This document shows positions 44,890 through 54,742 of a stretch of 64,000 nt of DNA, piece by piece. Made by a program: the position numbers and the translations under genes. Source of the DNA: Triplophysa rosa (taxonomy: Eukaryota; Chordata; Actinopteri; Cypriniformes; Nemacheilidae); contig NW_026634425.1 of the NCBI RefSeq assembly GCF_024868665.1, positions 22,106 through 86,105 on the forward strand, given 5' to 3'. How positions within the stretch are numbered: position 1 is the first letter of the stretch; every line of letters begins with the position of its first letter. The notes under the pieces are model-generated. The model was not told the DNA's origin, made no database searches, and was given only the letters and a program-made list of their open reading frames with translations.

Positions 44890-45639
44890 GGGAGACCGGG
44901 ATGTCTTGTAACACATTATTATGATGTCCATGCTACACTACAAGCTTTAATGAACCTGGCGAATCTTTTACGTCATGTTTCTTGTAACGTAATGATTTTA
45001 ATGGGATCATGGGTAAATATTTAGAGGGTCAGCTCTGACTACTATATTCTTTACTTCTGGACAATATATGCAATCTGTTGAAAAATCCTTGGATCATTGA
45101 TTGTTTTTAGTGTAGAAAAGCCATCAGTAAACTGCCTTTAGATCATTTCTCTGTTGTCAGATCACACTGAAGTACATTGCAGTACGTTGGGGAAGTTTGT
45201 AAAATCTGTGATACTTGTAAAAAATGTTTTTGATCAATATGTTATTATAAAATGTGCTTTTCAGGTTGTTTTTCAACTATTCAGAATGATTGGCTATTTA
45301 GATTTCAAGATTGCACATTTGTAAACCCTACACATTCTTGACATTAAACAAGTAAAAAATAAAATACGCTTTCTTCTTTTACTCCAACATAGTCAAGAAC
45401 TTAGACATTTAGTGGAGTTAAAGTCACAAGTTTCCAGAAAAAGATATTAAAAAGAAAATACTCCAAAATGTGTGCTTAAGTACACTACTCAAGTAAATGT
45501 ATTTAGTTACTGTCCATCTCTGCAGACGGCCTGAAGTTCAGTGATTCGCAGTGTGCACACCCAAGTTTAATAGGAAAACCTGTGAAAATCTGAAAGGGTG
45601 TGTTTGTAATGTTCACCTAAATCAAAAACATTTACTGGG
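44890..45639. other. No recognisable feature
   Basis: AT-rich sequence with one AATAAAATAC near 45360. No exon or repeat terminus recognised. Confidence 0.4.
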
Positions 45640-45850
45640 CAGTCATGGCCTAATGGTTAGAGACTCGGACTTGTAACCCAAACATTGCTGGGTACCAGCA
45701 GGGATTGTAGGTGGGGGCAGTGAATGATCGGCGCTCCTCGCACGCCACAGCAATGGCCGCTCACTGCTCTGGGTGTGTGTTACTCACTGCTGTGTGTGTG
45801 CACTTGGATGGGTTAAATGCAGAGCACAAATTCCGAGTATGGAACATCAT
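45640..45850 (+). mobile_element. tRNA-derived SINE, second copy
   Basis: It carries CATGGCCTAATGGTTAGAGA and CTCGGACTTGT in the head, and TGGATGGGTTAAATGCAGAG at the end, as in the copy at 3050-3330. The B-box is decayed here (no intact GGTTCGA). Confidence 0.7.
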
Positions 45851-45929
45851 ACTTGGCCTCACATCACTCACTAGTGTGAGTACAGCTGTAGAATCAGTCA
45901 GGTGTGTCAGTGTCAGTCTGACTGATGGA

Positions 45930-45957
45930 GGTTTTTGTACGACTCTTTATCACTGTG
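45930..45957 (-). promoter_or_regulatory. 12-bp-spacer recombination signal of V1
   Basis: On the minus strand: heptamer CACAGTG (45957-45951), a 12-base spacer, and nonamer ACAAAAACC (45938-45930). Both motifs are consensus. A 12-base spacer on V is the kappa arrangement. Confidence 0.93.
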
Positions 45958-46470
45958 TGAACACATAGCTACCACTGATGCTGTGAAAACTCTGACAGTA
46001 ATAATGTCCTGCATCTTCAGTCTTGACTCCACTGATGCTCAGAGTGAAATCTGTGTTTGATCCACTGCCACTGAATCTAGATGGAGTTCCAGACTGAAGG
46101 TTATATGTATAATATATCAGGAGTTTAGGAGCTTCTCCAGGTGTCTGATGATACCAACTAAGAGCTGAACCAGATCTGTCACTGCTGGTTCTTGTGTAAC
46201 AACAATCCACATCTCTGCTGGTTTTACAGTTCAAAGTGACCGTCTCTCCTACTGTAACAGGTTTCACTGATGGAGTCTGAATCACTGTGATCTCAGCTTG
46301 ACAATCTGTAACTGATACAAACATCCATCACACTTACAACATCTACATTCAACTTATGACTGAATGACAATCATCACATGAAGTGATATGATGGAGTTTA
46401 GTGAGTAGAATGAAAACGATGTACCTTGAATAAAGATGATCAGTGTCCAGATGAAGATGTGTGAGCTCAT
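45958..46470 (-). CDS. Ig light-chain V segment V1, apparently functional
   Basis: A leader exon (46470-46425) encodes MSSHIFIWTLIIFIQ and splices at GTACAT into the V exon (46305-45958). The V exon is open and shows the canonical fold: TVTLNCKTS (first Cys), [18 protein letters not shown] (core Trp), [17 protein letters not shown] and EDAGHYYC (second Cys), then a germline CDR3 QSFHSISGSYVF running into the heptamer. It would join J at 51155 by inversion and supply half of the antigen-binding site of the B-cell receptor. An octamer-like CTTTGCAT (plus strand, 46645-46652) lies about 175 bp upstream. No defects seen. Confidence 0.92.
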
Positions 46471-46869
46471 GGTGATTTCTGCTTGTGTGTAGAACAGAAG
46501 TTCACATCACAGAGCCGTCCACACTTTAACAGCACAAACCTGTCAACATTTCCTCTCTTCATTCAAAATCACTTCCTCTAGAGACACATCACACCACATC
46601 TCAATCATCAATCACTTCAATATGTTATCAATATGACTGATGACCTTTGCATTAATAGTTTATATTGTATTATTTGGTTATTTCATTTATCATCATAGAT
46701 CTTGTTTTATGTGTTTTGAGGATAACATATAGACACACTGAACAGCTTGTTTTTATTTTCCCTTTCTAATATTTTACAAAACAACTATAATACTGACCTA
46801 CTGGTTTTCTTTTGTTGTTTTTTCATGTTTTATTTTGTTGATTCCTTTTGTGTCTTTAGAAATTGAAAA

Positions 46870-47345
46870 TGTGTTGGGTCAAACTACAGGGTTTTAGTCG
46901 ACATTTAAAAAAAATGTTGATTCCTTTTCTCTTTTAGTTTTGAGAAATGTGTTGTGTCACTTCAGGATTTTAATTAAATTTAATGACACAATAAACCATG
47001 AACCTGCAGATAAATGATGGAAAATGTGTTTTATTTTATGTTCGTGGTTTGACAGAGACATGAAACTCATGAGTGTGTGTGAACATCTGCTGTGTTGTGA
47101 GAGGAACAGAATCTCTCATCCTGATGATGCAAATCTGAGTTTCACTATTTGACACTTTAATCTCTGAAATGAACCAGTTCAGTTTCGTTTGACTGTGAAG
47201 ATGATGAAGAGATTCATTTTGTGTGTTTGTTGTGTGTTTTGTGTTGTAAAGTGAGAAACTCAGAGACAGTTAAACACACTGACGCATGAGCTGATCATGC
47301 AAAACACTCCACGTCATTTACAAAACCTCCTCCTCCTCAACATTC
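46870..47345 (-). pseudogene. Remnant of another IgL cluster (C flank fused to V leader)
   Basis: 46890-47170 resembles the 3' flank of the C exon (53020-53400): shared TGTCACTTCAGG, CCTGCAGATAAA and TTGTGAGAGGAACAGAATCT. It is followed directly at about 47199-47345 by a copy of the V4 leader start and promoter (GATGATGAAGAGATTCATTT, then CTCAGAGACAGTTAAACACAC). The V exon and its recombination signal are missing. This looks like a deleted duplicate cluster unit. Confidence 0.7.
47127..47134 (+). promoter_or_regulatory. Perfect octamer ATGCAAAT
   Basis: An Oct-factor site in a block repeated at 53348-53355 with identical context CCTGATGATGCAAATCTGAG. Octamers drive Ig promoters and enhancers, but no intact V starts beside it. 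Confidence 0.55.
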
Positions 47346-48016
47346 AACATCTGTTATAAGTAGAAATGAATAGTAAGTGTGAATAAACTCATCACCGCTC
47401 AATAAAACAGCACAGATGAGAGACTGAGATCATAAAGGTTTACAGTAATGATGAGATTCATGAGATGAACTCAAACACTGGGTTTCAAGCACACAAATAG
47501 TCTGTATTCTCTCTGTCTCTGTCTCTCGGATCAGATTTGAATCTGAAGCGTGTCATCAGTGTTTCACCTGTAGAGTCACATGTGACATGAGTTTGTGATG
47601 AGAAGCATCAGGTCACAGGTCTCAGGTCAGATATTAAGATCATCAGGTGTGACTCTGACACTCTACAGGTGAATATGTTTGTAATTCTGTGACAAGAGCA
47701 TCACAAACTGAATGACAAACATCTCCTAAAGTCTTAAGATGCTTCTGTGATCTTCACCTCTCATCAGTCTACAACTGCACATCAGCTCAGTGTTTGCTGT
47801 AAGATTCAATACTGATTTTGAACATGTTACATTTGTGTTGAATTGCTTCATTCATCAGCTTCATTAATCTAAAGTTATTTGATAAAGTTTGCACAATAAA
47901 ATGATAATGAGGTGGTTTAATAGTTTGGAAAAGGTGCATTTACTGATGAATCTAAAATAAAGCTCTTGTGATTTGAAACATCATCAAAACACCAAACTAA
48001 CATTGTGTGGCTGCAT
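47346..48016. other. No recognisable feature
   Basis: Non-coding spacer within the Ig locus. No exon, J segment or recombination signal found. Confidence 0.45.
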
Positions 48017-48348
48017 TGTGTGTGTGTGTGTGTGTGTGTGTGCGCGTGTGCGTGCGCGTGTGTGTGTGTGTTCATATTTGTATATCCCGGTGGGGACCTA
48101 AACCTGAATGCACACCAACACATGGGGACTCGTGTCACCGTGGGGACCAAAATTGAGGTCCTCATGGGCACAAAAGCTTATAAATTGTACAGAACAATAT
48201 TTTTTACAAATCTAAAAATGCAAAAAGTGTTCTATGATCTTTAGGTTTAGGGATAGGGGAATATAAGTTTGTACAGTATAAAAACTTACGCTATGGACTG
48301 TCCCCACGGGGATAGTAACCAAGCTGTGTGTGTGCGTGTGTGTGTGTG

Positions 48349-48420
<72 letters not shown>
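48017..48420. repeat. Dispersed repeat bounded by two GT arrays
   Basis: GT arrays at 48017-48071 and 48326-48420 bracket a 250-bp body containing GGTGGGGACC, TTTAGGTTTAGGGATAGGGG and GTACAGTATAAAAACTTACG, ending CTGTCCCCACGGGGATAG. GGGGACC and GGTCCCC-type words occur at both sides. This is a familiar fish-type dispersed repeat with no coding capacity. The right GT array touches the 3' side of V2. Confidence 0.65.
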
Positions 48421-48421
<1 letters not shown>

Positions 48422-48436
48422 AGTCTGACTGATGGA

Positions 48437-48960
48437 GGTTTTTGTTTGACTCTTTATCATATGGTAACACTCTACACTATGTGAAAATCTGACAGTAATA
48501 ATGTCCTGCATCTTCAGACTCCACTGATGCTCAGAGTGAAATCTGTGTTTGATCCACTGCCACTGAATCTAGATGGAGTTCCAGACTGAAGGTTATATGT
48601 ATAATATATCAGGAGTTTAGGAGCTTCTCCAGGTTTCTGATGATACCAACTAAGAGCTGAACCAGATCTGTCACTGCTGGTTCTTGTGTAACAACAGGCA
48701 CATCTCTGCTGGTTTTCACTTCAGAGTGACCGTCTCTCCTACTGTAACAGGTTTCACTGATGGAGTCTGAATCACTGTGATCTCAGCTTGACAATCTGTA
48801 ACTGATACAAACATCCATCACACTTACAACATCTACATTCAACTTATGACTGAATGACAATCATCACATGAAGTGATATGATGGAGTTTAGTGAGTAGAA
48901 TGAATGATGTACCTTGAATAAAGATGATGAGTGTCCAGATGAAGATGTTCACATCACAGA
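48437..48960 (-). pseudogene. Ig light-chain V segment V2, pseudogene
   Basis: A close duplicate of V1 including flanks; 48740-49080 parallels 46260-46640. Defects: the heptamer position reads CCATATG on the minus strand (48464-48458) although nonamer and 12-base spacer remain; about 5 bases are missing in the SGVK region (TCTTCAGACTCC against TCTTCAGTCTTGACTCC); bases are missing around the first-Cys region near 48695-48720; and the leader lost its ATG because 48948 jumps straight into upstream flank. It can neither recombine well nor encode a V domain. It might serve as a sequence donor in gene conversion, which is speculative. Confidence 0.88.
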
Positions 48961-49080
48961 GCCGTCCACACTTTAACAGCACAAACCTGTCAACATTTCC
49001 TCTCTTTATTCAAAATCACTTCCTCTAGAGACACATCACACCACATCTCAATCATCAATCACTTCAATATGTTATCAATA

Positions 49081-49744
49081 TAAACATCAAGCGTAGTGTC
49101 AGTTCTGGCAGGTCATGTGAGTCTAGCTTGCATCAGCCAATCACATCAGGTGCAGCTAATCAAAGTTGTCCAATAGTCATACAACACACACTAGACTGCG
49201 TCCTATTTAAGTTGCCTTTCTTTGCTCTTCATCAGCTGCTTAATTGTGCCGCACAAAAAACCCACCTCCATTCCCAACTTCTCCATATCTGCCTGTCTCT
49301 GTCAGATCATTTTCATTTAATTCTGTTACACATCATGAACTGTTCTGGTTCCCCAGGTGGGGTACATGTATTGCTGCGCTCCCGCCCAGTTTGCCCAGAA
49401 CAGTTTCATTCAGCAAACCTTAAATATTGCTTTTGTTGAAATATTTGATGACAGTGGTCCTGACAGAAATACAGTTTAAACAGGATATCCTTGTATTTGG
49501 TTATTTAATTTGACTTTTACTTGTTTTATATGTTTTTATGTGAAGAGAAACTACAGATATGATGAACAGCTCACTTCACTGATCTATATTAATAAATTGT
49601 CAGGTATATGAATTTAAGCTCAGATTCCACCAATAAGCATCTCAGGAAAGAACTGCATTGAACTTCTAAAGAAACAAAATGTACTCCACAGACTTCTGTG
49701 TACACAACAACAATAACAACAACAACCAGAGATTTAATAGAAAA
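49081..49744. other. No recognisable feature
   Basis: Open frames only of the chance type. No Ig segment. Confidence 0.4.
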
Positions 49745-50020
49745 GGGATATTTCACCCAAAAATGAAAATTCTGTCATAATTTACTCACCTTCGAGTTGT
49801 TCCAAATGTAGAACAGCAAACAGTTCTGGGGCACCTTTGACTACCGTTGTCATTTTTCCTACTATGGGAGTCAATGGGGTCCAAGAACTGTTTGGTTAAA
49901 AGCCTTCGTCCAAATATCATTATCTGTGTTCAACCAAACAAATAAAGTTATACAGGTTTGGAACAACTCGAGAGTGAGTCATTAATGACAGAATCTTTAA
50001 TTTTGGGTGAAGTATCCCTA
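49745..50020. mobile_element. MITE, second intact copy of the 41310 family
   Basis: Left end GGGATATTTCACCCAAAAAT and right end TTTTGGGTGAAGTATCCC are inverted copies, with TTTACTCACCTTCGAGTTGT against ACAACTCGAGAGTGAGTC inside. It lies between V2 and V3. Confidence 0.85.
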
Positions 50021-50173
50021 TAAGAGGAACATTTTTTTCCCCTAAATTTAAAATCTAAATTGCAAAATTATAAAAAATGTAAAATAATAATTAAAATAAA
50101 AAGATTTATATTTCCCAATACGGTGTGTGTGTGTGTGTGTGTCAGGTGTATCAGTGTGTGTCTGACTGATGGA

Positions 50174-50201
50174 GGTTTTTGTACGAGACTTTATCACTGT
50201 G
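50174..50201 (-). promoter_or_regulatory. 12-bp-spacer recombination signal of V3
   Basis: Minus-strand heptamer CACAGTG (50201-50195), 12-base spacer, nonamer ACAAAAACC (50182-50174). Both are consensus. A GT array (50122-50143) begins about 30 bp beyond the nonamer. Confidence 0.93.
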
Positions 50202-50665
50202 TGAACACATAGTCACCCACACAATCATTGTCTTCATCTACTGAGCAGTGAAAACTCATACAGTAATAATGTCCTGCATCTTCAGTCTTGACTCCACTGA
50301 TGCTCAGAGTGAAATCTGTACCACCAGATGTTCCATCTCCACTGAATCGATCTGGAGTGTTATCATAACGATCATTTACTCCAGTAATGAGGAGTTTAGG
50401 AGCTTCTCCAGGTTTCTGCTGATACCAATATAAACCCCAGCTATCTATTCCAGGATTAGTTGTACACTTTATATTTACATTTTGACCCTCAGAAACAGGT
50501 TCAGCTTTACTCTGAGTTACAGTAACTCCTCTGGATTCTGTTGAGAAGAAAATTATGTTTACTCAAGTTTAAAAGAGTCAAAGACTTTCAACAGAACAAA
50601 CTTTCACTTCTGTTACCTGGAATAAAAACTCCCAGAATCCAAATGAAGATGGTGAAGGAATTCAT
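50202..50665 (-). CDS. Ig light-chain V segment V3, open, with Cys-containing CDR3
   Basis: The leader exon (50665-50617) encodes MNSFTIFIWILGVFIP and splices at GTAACA to the V exon (50537-50202). The V exon is open: GVTVTQSKAEPVSEGQNVNI, then KC (first Cys), [36 protein letters not shown] and EDAGHYYC (second Cys). The germline CDR3 is MSFHCSVDEDNDCVGDYVF, seven residues longer than V1 or V4, with two extra cysteines eight positions apart. The signal sequence and framework are otherwise regular. Promoter: octamer-like CTTTGCAT (50756-50749 on the minus strand) and a TTTATAA box between it and the ATG. It would join J by inversion. Confidence 0.92.
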
Positions 50666-50734
50666 TTGTTTGTTTGTGTGTTTTGTAGGATGAAAACACA
50701 ACTCTGTTACAGTAAAGTGTTTGAGTCAGACAGT

Positions 50735-50756
50735 TATAAACACTGATCATGCAAAG
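50735..50756 (-). promoter_or_regulatory. V3 promoter: octamer-like and TATA-like boxes
   Basis: Minus strand reads CTTTGCAT (one mismatch to ATTTGCAT) and then TTTATAA about 15 bases closer to the gene, with the ATG about 70 bases further. This spacing is typical of Ig V promoters. V4 has TTTTGCAT at the corresponding place (54552-54545). Confidence 0.65.
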
Positions 50757-51115
50757 TGTCTCTCTGTGGAAACACAACACACACCAGACATCACAACAAA
50801 GAGATTTTGAATTACTTGAATAACTTTTATAAGAACATTATACAGTCTGGATTAGTGTGAGAGAATATTTAAGATATTTGGATATCAGGAGTTTTTATGA
50901 TGTCTGGATTTTGTGTTCAACATGTAGAAGTTCAGAATGTTTCAACACTCAACATTCAGTAAATGGGTTTTAAGTTTTTGTGTCTTTAAATGAACTTTTA
51001 TTGTGCTACACATGTTTACAGTTCTTTAGAAGTCTGTAAATGTCATGTCTATATTGTATAAATATCTGGTGTGATATGATGTGTGTTGTTGTAGAGTGAC
51101 AGTGAAGCGTTCAGA
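50757..51115. other. V3-J spacer, no feature
   Basis: Non-coding spacer between the V3 promoter and the J recombination signal. Confidence 0.5.
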
Positions 51116-51154
51116 GGTTTTCGTCCAGCTGCTCTATTAGTTTCTATCACTGTG
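51116..51154 (+). promoter_or_regulatory. 23-bp-spacer recombination signal of J
   Basis: Nonamer GGTTTTCGT (51116-51124), 23-base spacer, heptamer CACTGTG (51148-51154) directly before J. It pairs with the 12-base-spacer signals of the V segments, satisfying the 12/23 rule in kappa configuration. Confidence 0.93.
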
Positions 51155-51192
51155 GTGGACGTTCGGTGGCGGCACCAGACTGGATGTTTGCA
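51155..51192 (+). CDS. Ig light-chain J segment
   Basis: Encodes WTFGGGTRLDVC plus one base, with the J hallmark Phe-Gly-x-Gly, ending at splice donor GTGAGT (51193). The one-base overhang A joins to AT of the C exon to give Asn-Pro-Val. It forms framework 4 of the light chain. Only one J is visible in the cluster. Confidence 0.95.
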
Positions 51193-52544
51193 GTGAGTAC
51201 AAAATCATATCAAAACTTTCTTACTGTTGAGTTTCAACATTTAATTACATGTAGCATTCAATTTATATTCTTCACTTTAAAAGTGATGTGTTGAGAAATG
51301 GCTGGAATACACTTTTGCTCAGATTTTTGCCCAGATTTTCAGTCTGGAGTTGTGCACCAGTCTGCAGATTTGATCATGTATTGTTTTCTATGCAAACGTT
51401 CAAAAAGTCTGCAAGTGTATAATGTCTAGTTCAGATTTTAAAAGTCTTGTAGTGTATTCCAGCCTTAAGTCATGTTAACAGATTGTTCCATCACTTCAAC
51501 TTATCAAAATAATTTACCCAATATTAACTTCATTTTATAAGAAATTCAACTAGATTAGGTTTGAGTCAGCCTATAAAGCCAATTTGATTTAACTGAAAAA
51601 TAACATTTAAAAACGAACTTGTTGAATTTTGTTACAGTGTATTTATGTATTCAGTCATGGAGCATTAAATGTTTGACAGCTTTTGTTGCTTGCCAGTACT
51701 TATAAGAATCAAATTGAAGAGATCAAATCAACACCTCGGGACAGGATATGAATAATTGACAAACATGTATAAAAGGTCGAAATAAAATGAATATTTGTTA
51801 TAATTTCTCAAGAGGAAGATGAAACATGTTAGGCTATATTTTGAGGGAAAGGGTCATTATTTCCAGGTATGTGGAGAATAAATTTAAAGCAAAGATCAAA
51901 ACACATTGTTGACTCGTGTTTATGATATTAAGACATCTTTGAAATAACACGTTCTTGTGGAAGACGATAACAAACCTTTCGCTCATCTGGGTATCATTGA
52001 GCCACACACTCTTCAAATAGGAGACGGAGACATCTTGTTGTGAACAATACCCCGAATCAATTCAGCACTATATTTACACTCAACATTAAACTCAATGGAT
52101 AACTAAAACGATGTTTCAGCAAAGCATTGAAACATCGCTAAGAAAAACAAATTCTCAGATTTATAAATTGCCATTGTTGTTGTTTGACATCTTGTTCTTT
52201 TACTCATTATACGGACATCCAGACTACGCTTTTGTGCGATACATGTGGGCATTCGATGTGTTTCACACTTGACACTAAAATGGCAACTCCTAACCACGAG
52301 ACGAAACGGCGTTAAGAAGCGCATATTGACGGCGACGCGCAAGCAGTGATTAAATTTGGCACAGAAACTCTCTTACCAACCCATATATGATCCTCTATAA
52401 GGGACTTAAATTAAACAGACCCGTCATTCAAACACCACTGAGAATGCAGTATGTTTATAAAAGTAATAATGTTTTTATTTCTGTTGAATATGACCGTGAA
52501 ACACTTCATCTGTGAACTCTGACCCGTGTTCTCTGCATCTACAG
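51193..52544 (+). other. J-C intron
   Basis: 1352 bases from GTGAGT to CTACAG. AT-rich, with no exon inside and no clear enhancer motif cluster. Confidence 0.8.
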
Positions 52545-52858
52545 ATCCAGTTAAACCAACAGTGAGTGTTCTGCTGGTGTCCAGTGAAGAGATTTCCAGT
52601 AAGCAGACAGCAACACTGATGTGTGTGGTCAGCAAGGGCTTCCCTTCAGACTGGAGCTTGAGCTGGAAGGTGGATGGGAACAGCAGGTCTCAGGAGAACA
52701 GCGCTGGACTCCTGCAGAAGGACGGTCTGTACAGCTGGAGCAGCAGTCTGACTCTCTCTGAACACGACTGGATCAAGAGCGTCTCAGTGAGCTGTGAGGC
52801 CACACGAGGAGACCAGACAGTCACTGGACAAGTGAAGAGAGATCAGTGTTCTCCATAG
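52545..52858 (+). CDS. Ig light-chain constant domain exon
   Basis: Single exon encoding 104 residues after the J splice. It begins NPVKPTVSVLLVSSEEISSK and carries the C1-type Ig fold: TLMCVVSKGF (first Cys), LSWKVDG (core Trp), LYSWSSSLTLSEHDW, and VSVSCEATRG (second Cys). It ends VKRDQCSP, where the near-terminal Cys is the one that bonds to the heavy chain. The usual light-chain length and no defects indicate a functional gene. A poly(A) signal AATAAA is at 52962-52967. Kappa-type V/J signals suggest a teleost kappa-like isotype; the exact isotype name needs comparison. Confidence 0.95.
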
Positions 52859-52961
52859 ATCCTCTGTCTTCTGCTCTTCTTCTCATTCATGTCTCACAAC
52901 AGTGGCTTTCTATTCATACGTGCTTCATTCATTCAGTGCTGAGTATCTTTTGCTAAACTTC

Positions 52962-52967
52962 AATAAA
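52962..52967 (+). terminator. Poly(A) signal of the Ig C gene
   Basis: AATAAA 104 bases after the stop codon at 52858, in a normal 3' UTR position. Confidence 0.75.
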
Positions 52968-53019
52968 AGAAAAATAAGATTTGATTGTGTCAATTCACTC
53001 TGTCTCTTTTCATTTTGAT

Positions 53020-53400
53020 CGTGTCTTGGGTCATTTGTCACTTCAGGGTTTCAATTCACATTTGTAAAAAGAAACGTCAGTCAATGACGCATGAACACAC
53101 CTGCAGATAAACTGACACGAGACCAAACTAGCAATAACCTCCTACATACAGTATGATAGTCTGTAATGAATGAAAATAATTTAAAAATAGAAATAAGAAC
53201 AGATATACAGTGAAAGAGAACAAATCAAATGTATAGAATATGTTGTGAGTGTGTTGTGTAGTTGTTGTGTGTTATTGTGTTGATTGTATTAGAGGAACAT
53301 CAAACATCTGCTCTGTTGTGAGAGGAACAGAATCTCTCACCCTGATGATGCAAATCTGAGTTTCAGTTTCACTGTTTCTCACTTTATTCTCTCATCTGAG
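53020..53400 (+). promoter_or_regulatory. C 3' flank with perfect octamer, duplicated at 46890-47170
   Basis: The block contains GTTGTGAGAGGAACAGAATC and ATGCAAAT at 53348-53355, conserved in the remnant cluster. Position about 0.5 kb downstream of the C exon would fit a 3' enhancer or a lost V promoter. This is inference from motif and conservation. Confidence 0.4.
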
Positions 53401-53969
53401 ACGCTTCAGTTTGACTGATGGATGAGACGTGAGCTTTCTTCATATTCATCACTTCACAATCACTCTTATCTCAGCACTCAGATTCATTTATTGAATGTTT
53501 ATGAAAGATCAAAATTAAAAAAGTTTTTTATTCTACTCTTATCGTATCAGCTAAAGCTTATTTAGCATTGAGAAAGATGCCTAAAAATGCACATATTGTC
53601 ATTTATTAACTGTTTTACATCTGACAAAAAACGCAGTGGATGTTCTTTAAAATCTTCTGAAGTCATGAGCAGCTGTGAGTTATTCTGACTATTTGTTTCT
53701 CAAACACATTTATCATCAAGTTTAGAATGAGTGAAGTAATGACAGAATTAATATTTTTAAGTGAATGAATGCTTTCAAATGAAATGCAAGAAATCTCCAA
53801 AGTTCTGTGTACTGCCCGACATTCATTGAAAAAAACAATCATTGAAAGCCTAAATAATCTAAATCTATTATAATATAATAATTTAAATTTGGACAAACAC
53901 AATTTATTAATAAGATAAATCTTCCTCACTGATGTGTGTGTGTGTGTCAGTGTGTGTCTGACTGATGGA
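53401..53969. other. C-V4 spacer
   Basis: AT-rich. A GT array at 53932-53947 ends about 20 bp before the V4 nonamer. Confidence 0.5.
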
Positions 53970-53997
53970 GGTTTTTGTACGACTCTTTATCACTGTG
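53970..53997 (-). promoter_or_regulatory. 12-bp-spacer recombination signal of V4
   Basis: Minus-strand heptamer CACAGTG (53997-53991), 12-base spacer identical to that of V1, nonamer ACAAAAACC (53978-53970). Confidence 0.93.
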
Positions 53998-54457
53998 TGA
54001 ACACATAGCTACCACTGATGCTGTGTCTACTCATACAGTAATAATGTCCTGCATCTTCACTCTTGACTCCACTGATGCTCAGAGTGAAATCTGTACCACC
54101 CTGTGCTCCATTTCCACTGAATCGATCTGGAGTGTTATCATAACGATCATTCACCTGATAAATGAGGAGTTTAGGAGCTTCTCCAGGTTTCTGCTGATAC
54201 CAAGATAAACCCCAGCTATCTATTCCAGGATTAGTTGTACACTTTATATTTACATTTTGACCCTCAGAAACAGATTCAGCTTTACTCTGAGTTACAGTAA
54301 CTCCTCTGGACTCTGTTGAGAAGAAAACAGATTGACTTAAAAAATAACATTAAACGTTAGAAATAATTACTCAACAAATAAACATTAAAGATTAAATTCT
54401 GTTACCTTGAATAAAAACAGCAAGAATCCACATGAAGGTGATGATGAAGAGATTCAT
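53998..54457 (-). CDS. Ig light-chain V segment V4, apparently functional
   Basis: The leader exon (54457-54406) encodes MNLFIITFMWILAVFIQ and splices at GTAACA into the V exon (54312-53998). The V exon is open and closely resembles V3: [66 protein letters not shown]. Its CDR3 MSRHSISGSYVF is nearly that of V1, so it reads as a mosaic of V3-like framework and V1-like CDR3, consistent with exchange between segments. It lies downstream of the C exon. It could join the J of this cluster by inversion through C, or a J of a cluster beyond the window. Confidence 0.9.
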
Positions 54458-54544
54458 TTTGTGTGTTTGTTGTGTGTTTTGTGTTGTAAAGTGAGAAACT
54501 CAGAGACAGTTAAACACACTGAAGCACTGAAGCATGAGCTGATC

Positions 54545-54552
54545 ATGCAAAA
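54545..54552 (-). promoter_or_regulatory. V4 octamer-like element
   Basis: Minus-strand TTTTGCAT, one mismatch to ATTTGCAT, about 90 bases upstream of the V4 ATG. Confidence 0.5.
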
Positions 54553-54742
54553 CACTCTACGTCACTTACAGAAAACTCCTACTCAACTTATCCAGACGGT
54601 GATGAGGAGACTTTACACTCTTTAAAAAATATGGATCTTAATTTATTCTTTAAAATAGAAGCAAACTGCCAACTTTCATTTGTAAATAAAGAATCAGTCT
54701 TCATGAGTTTCTTCACCACACCTGCATTTGTATTAAACTCAC

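Noticed and set aside
45711..45968. 85-codon plus-strand frame before V1
   Set aside because: It spans SINE sequence and the V1 recombination signal; not a gene.
50248..50433. Plus-strand frames over V3 and V4 (also 53975-54208)
   Set aside because: They are antisense shadows of the V exons, which have leaders, splice sites and recombination signals on the minus strand.
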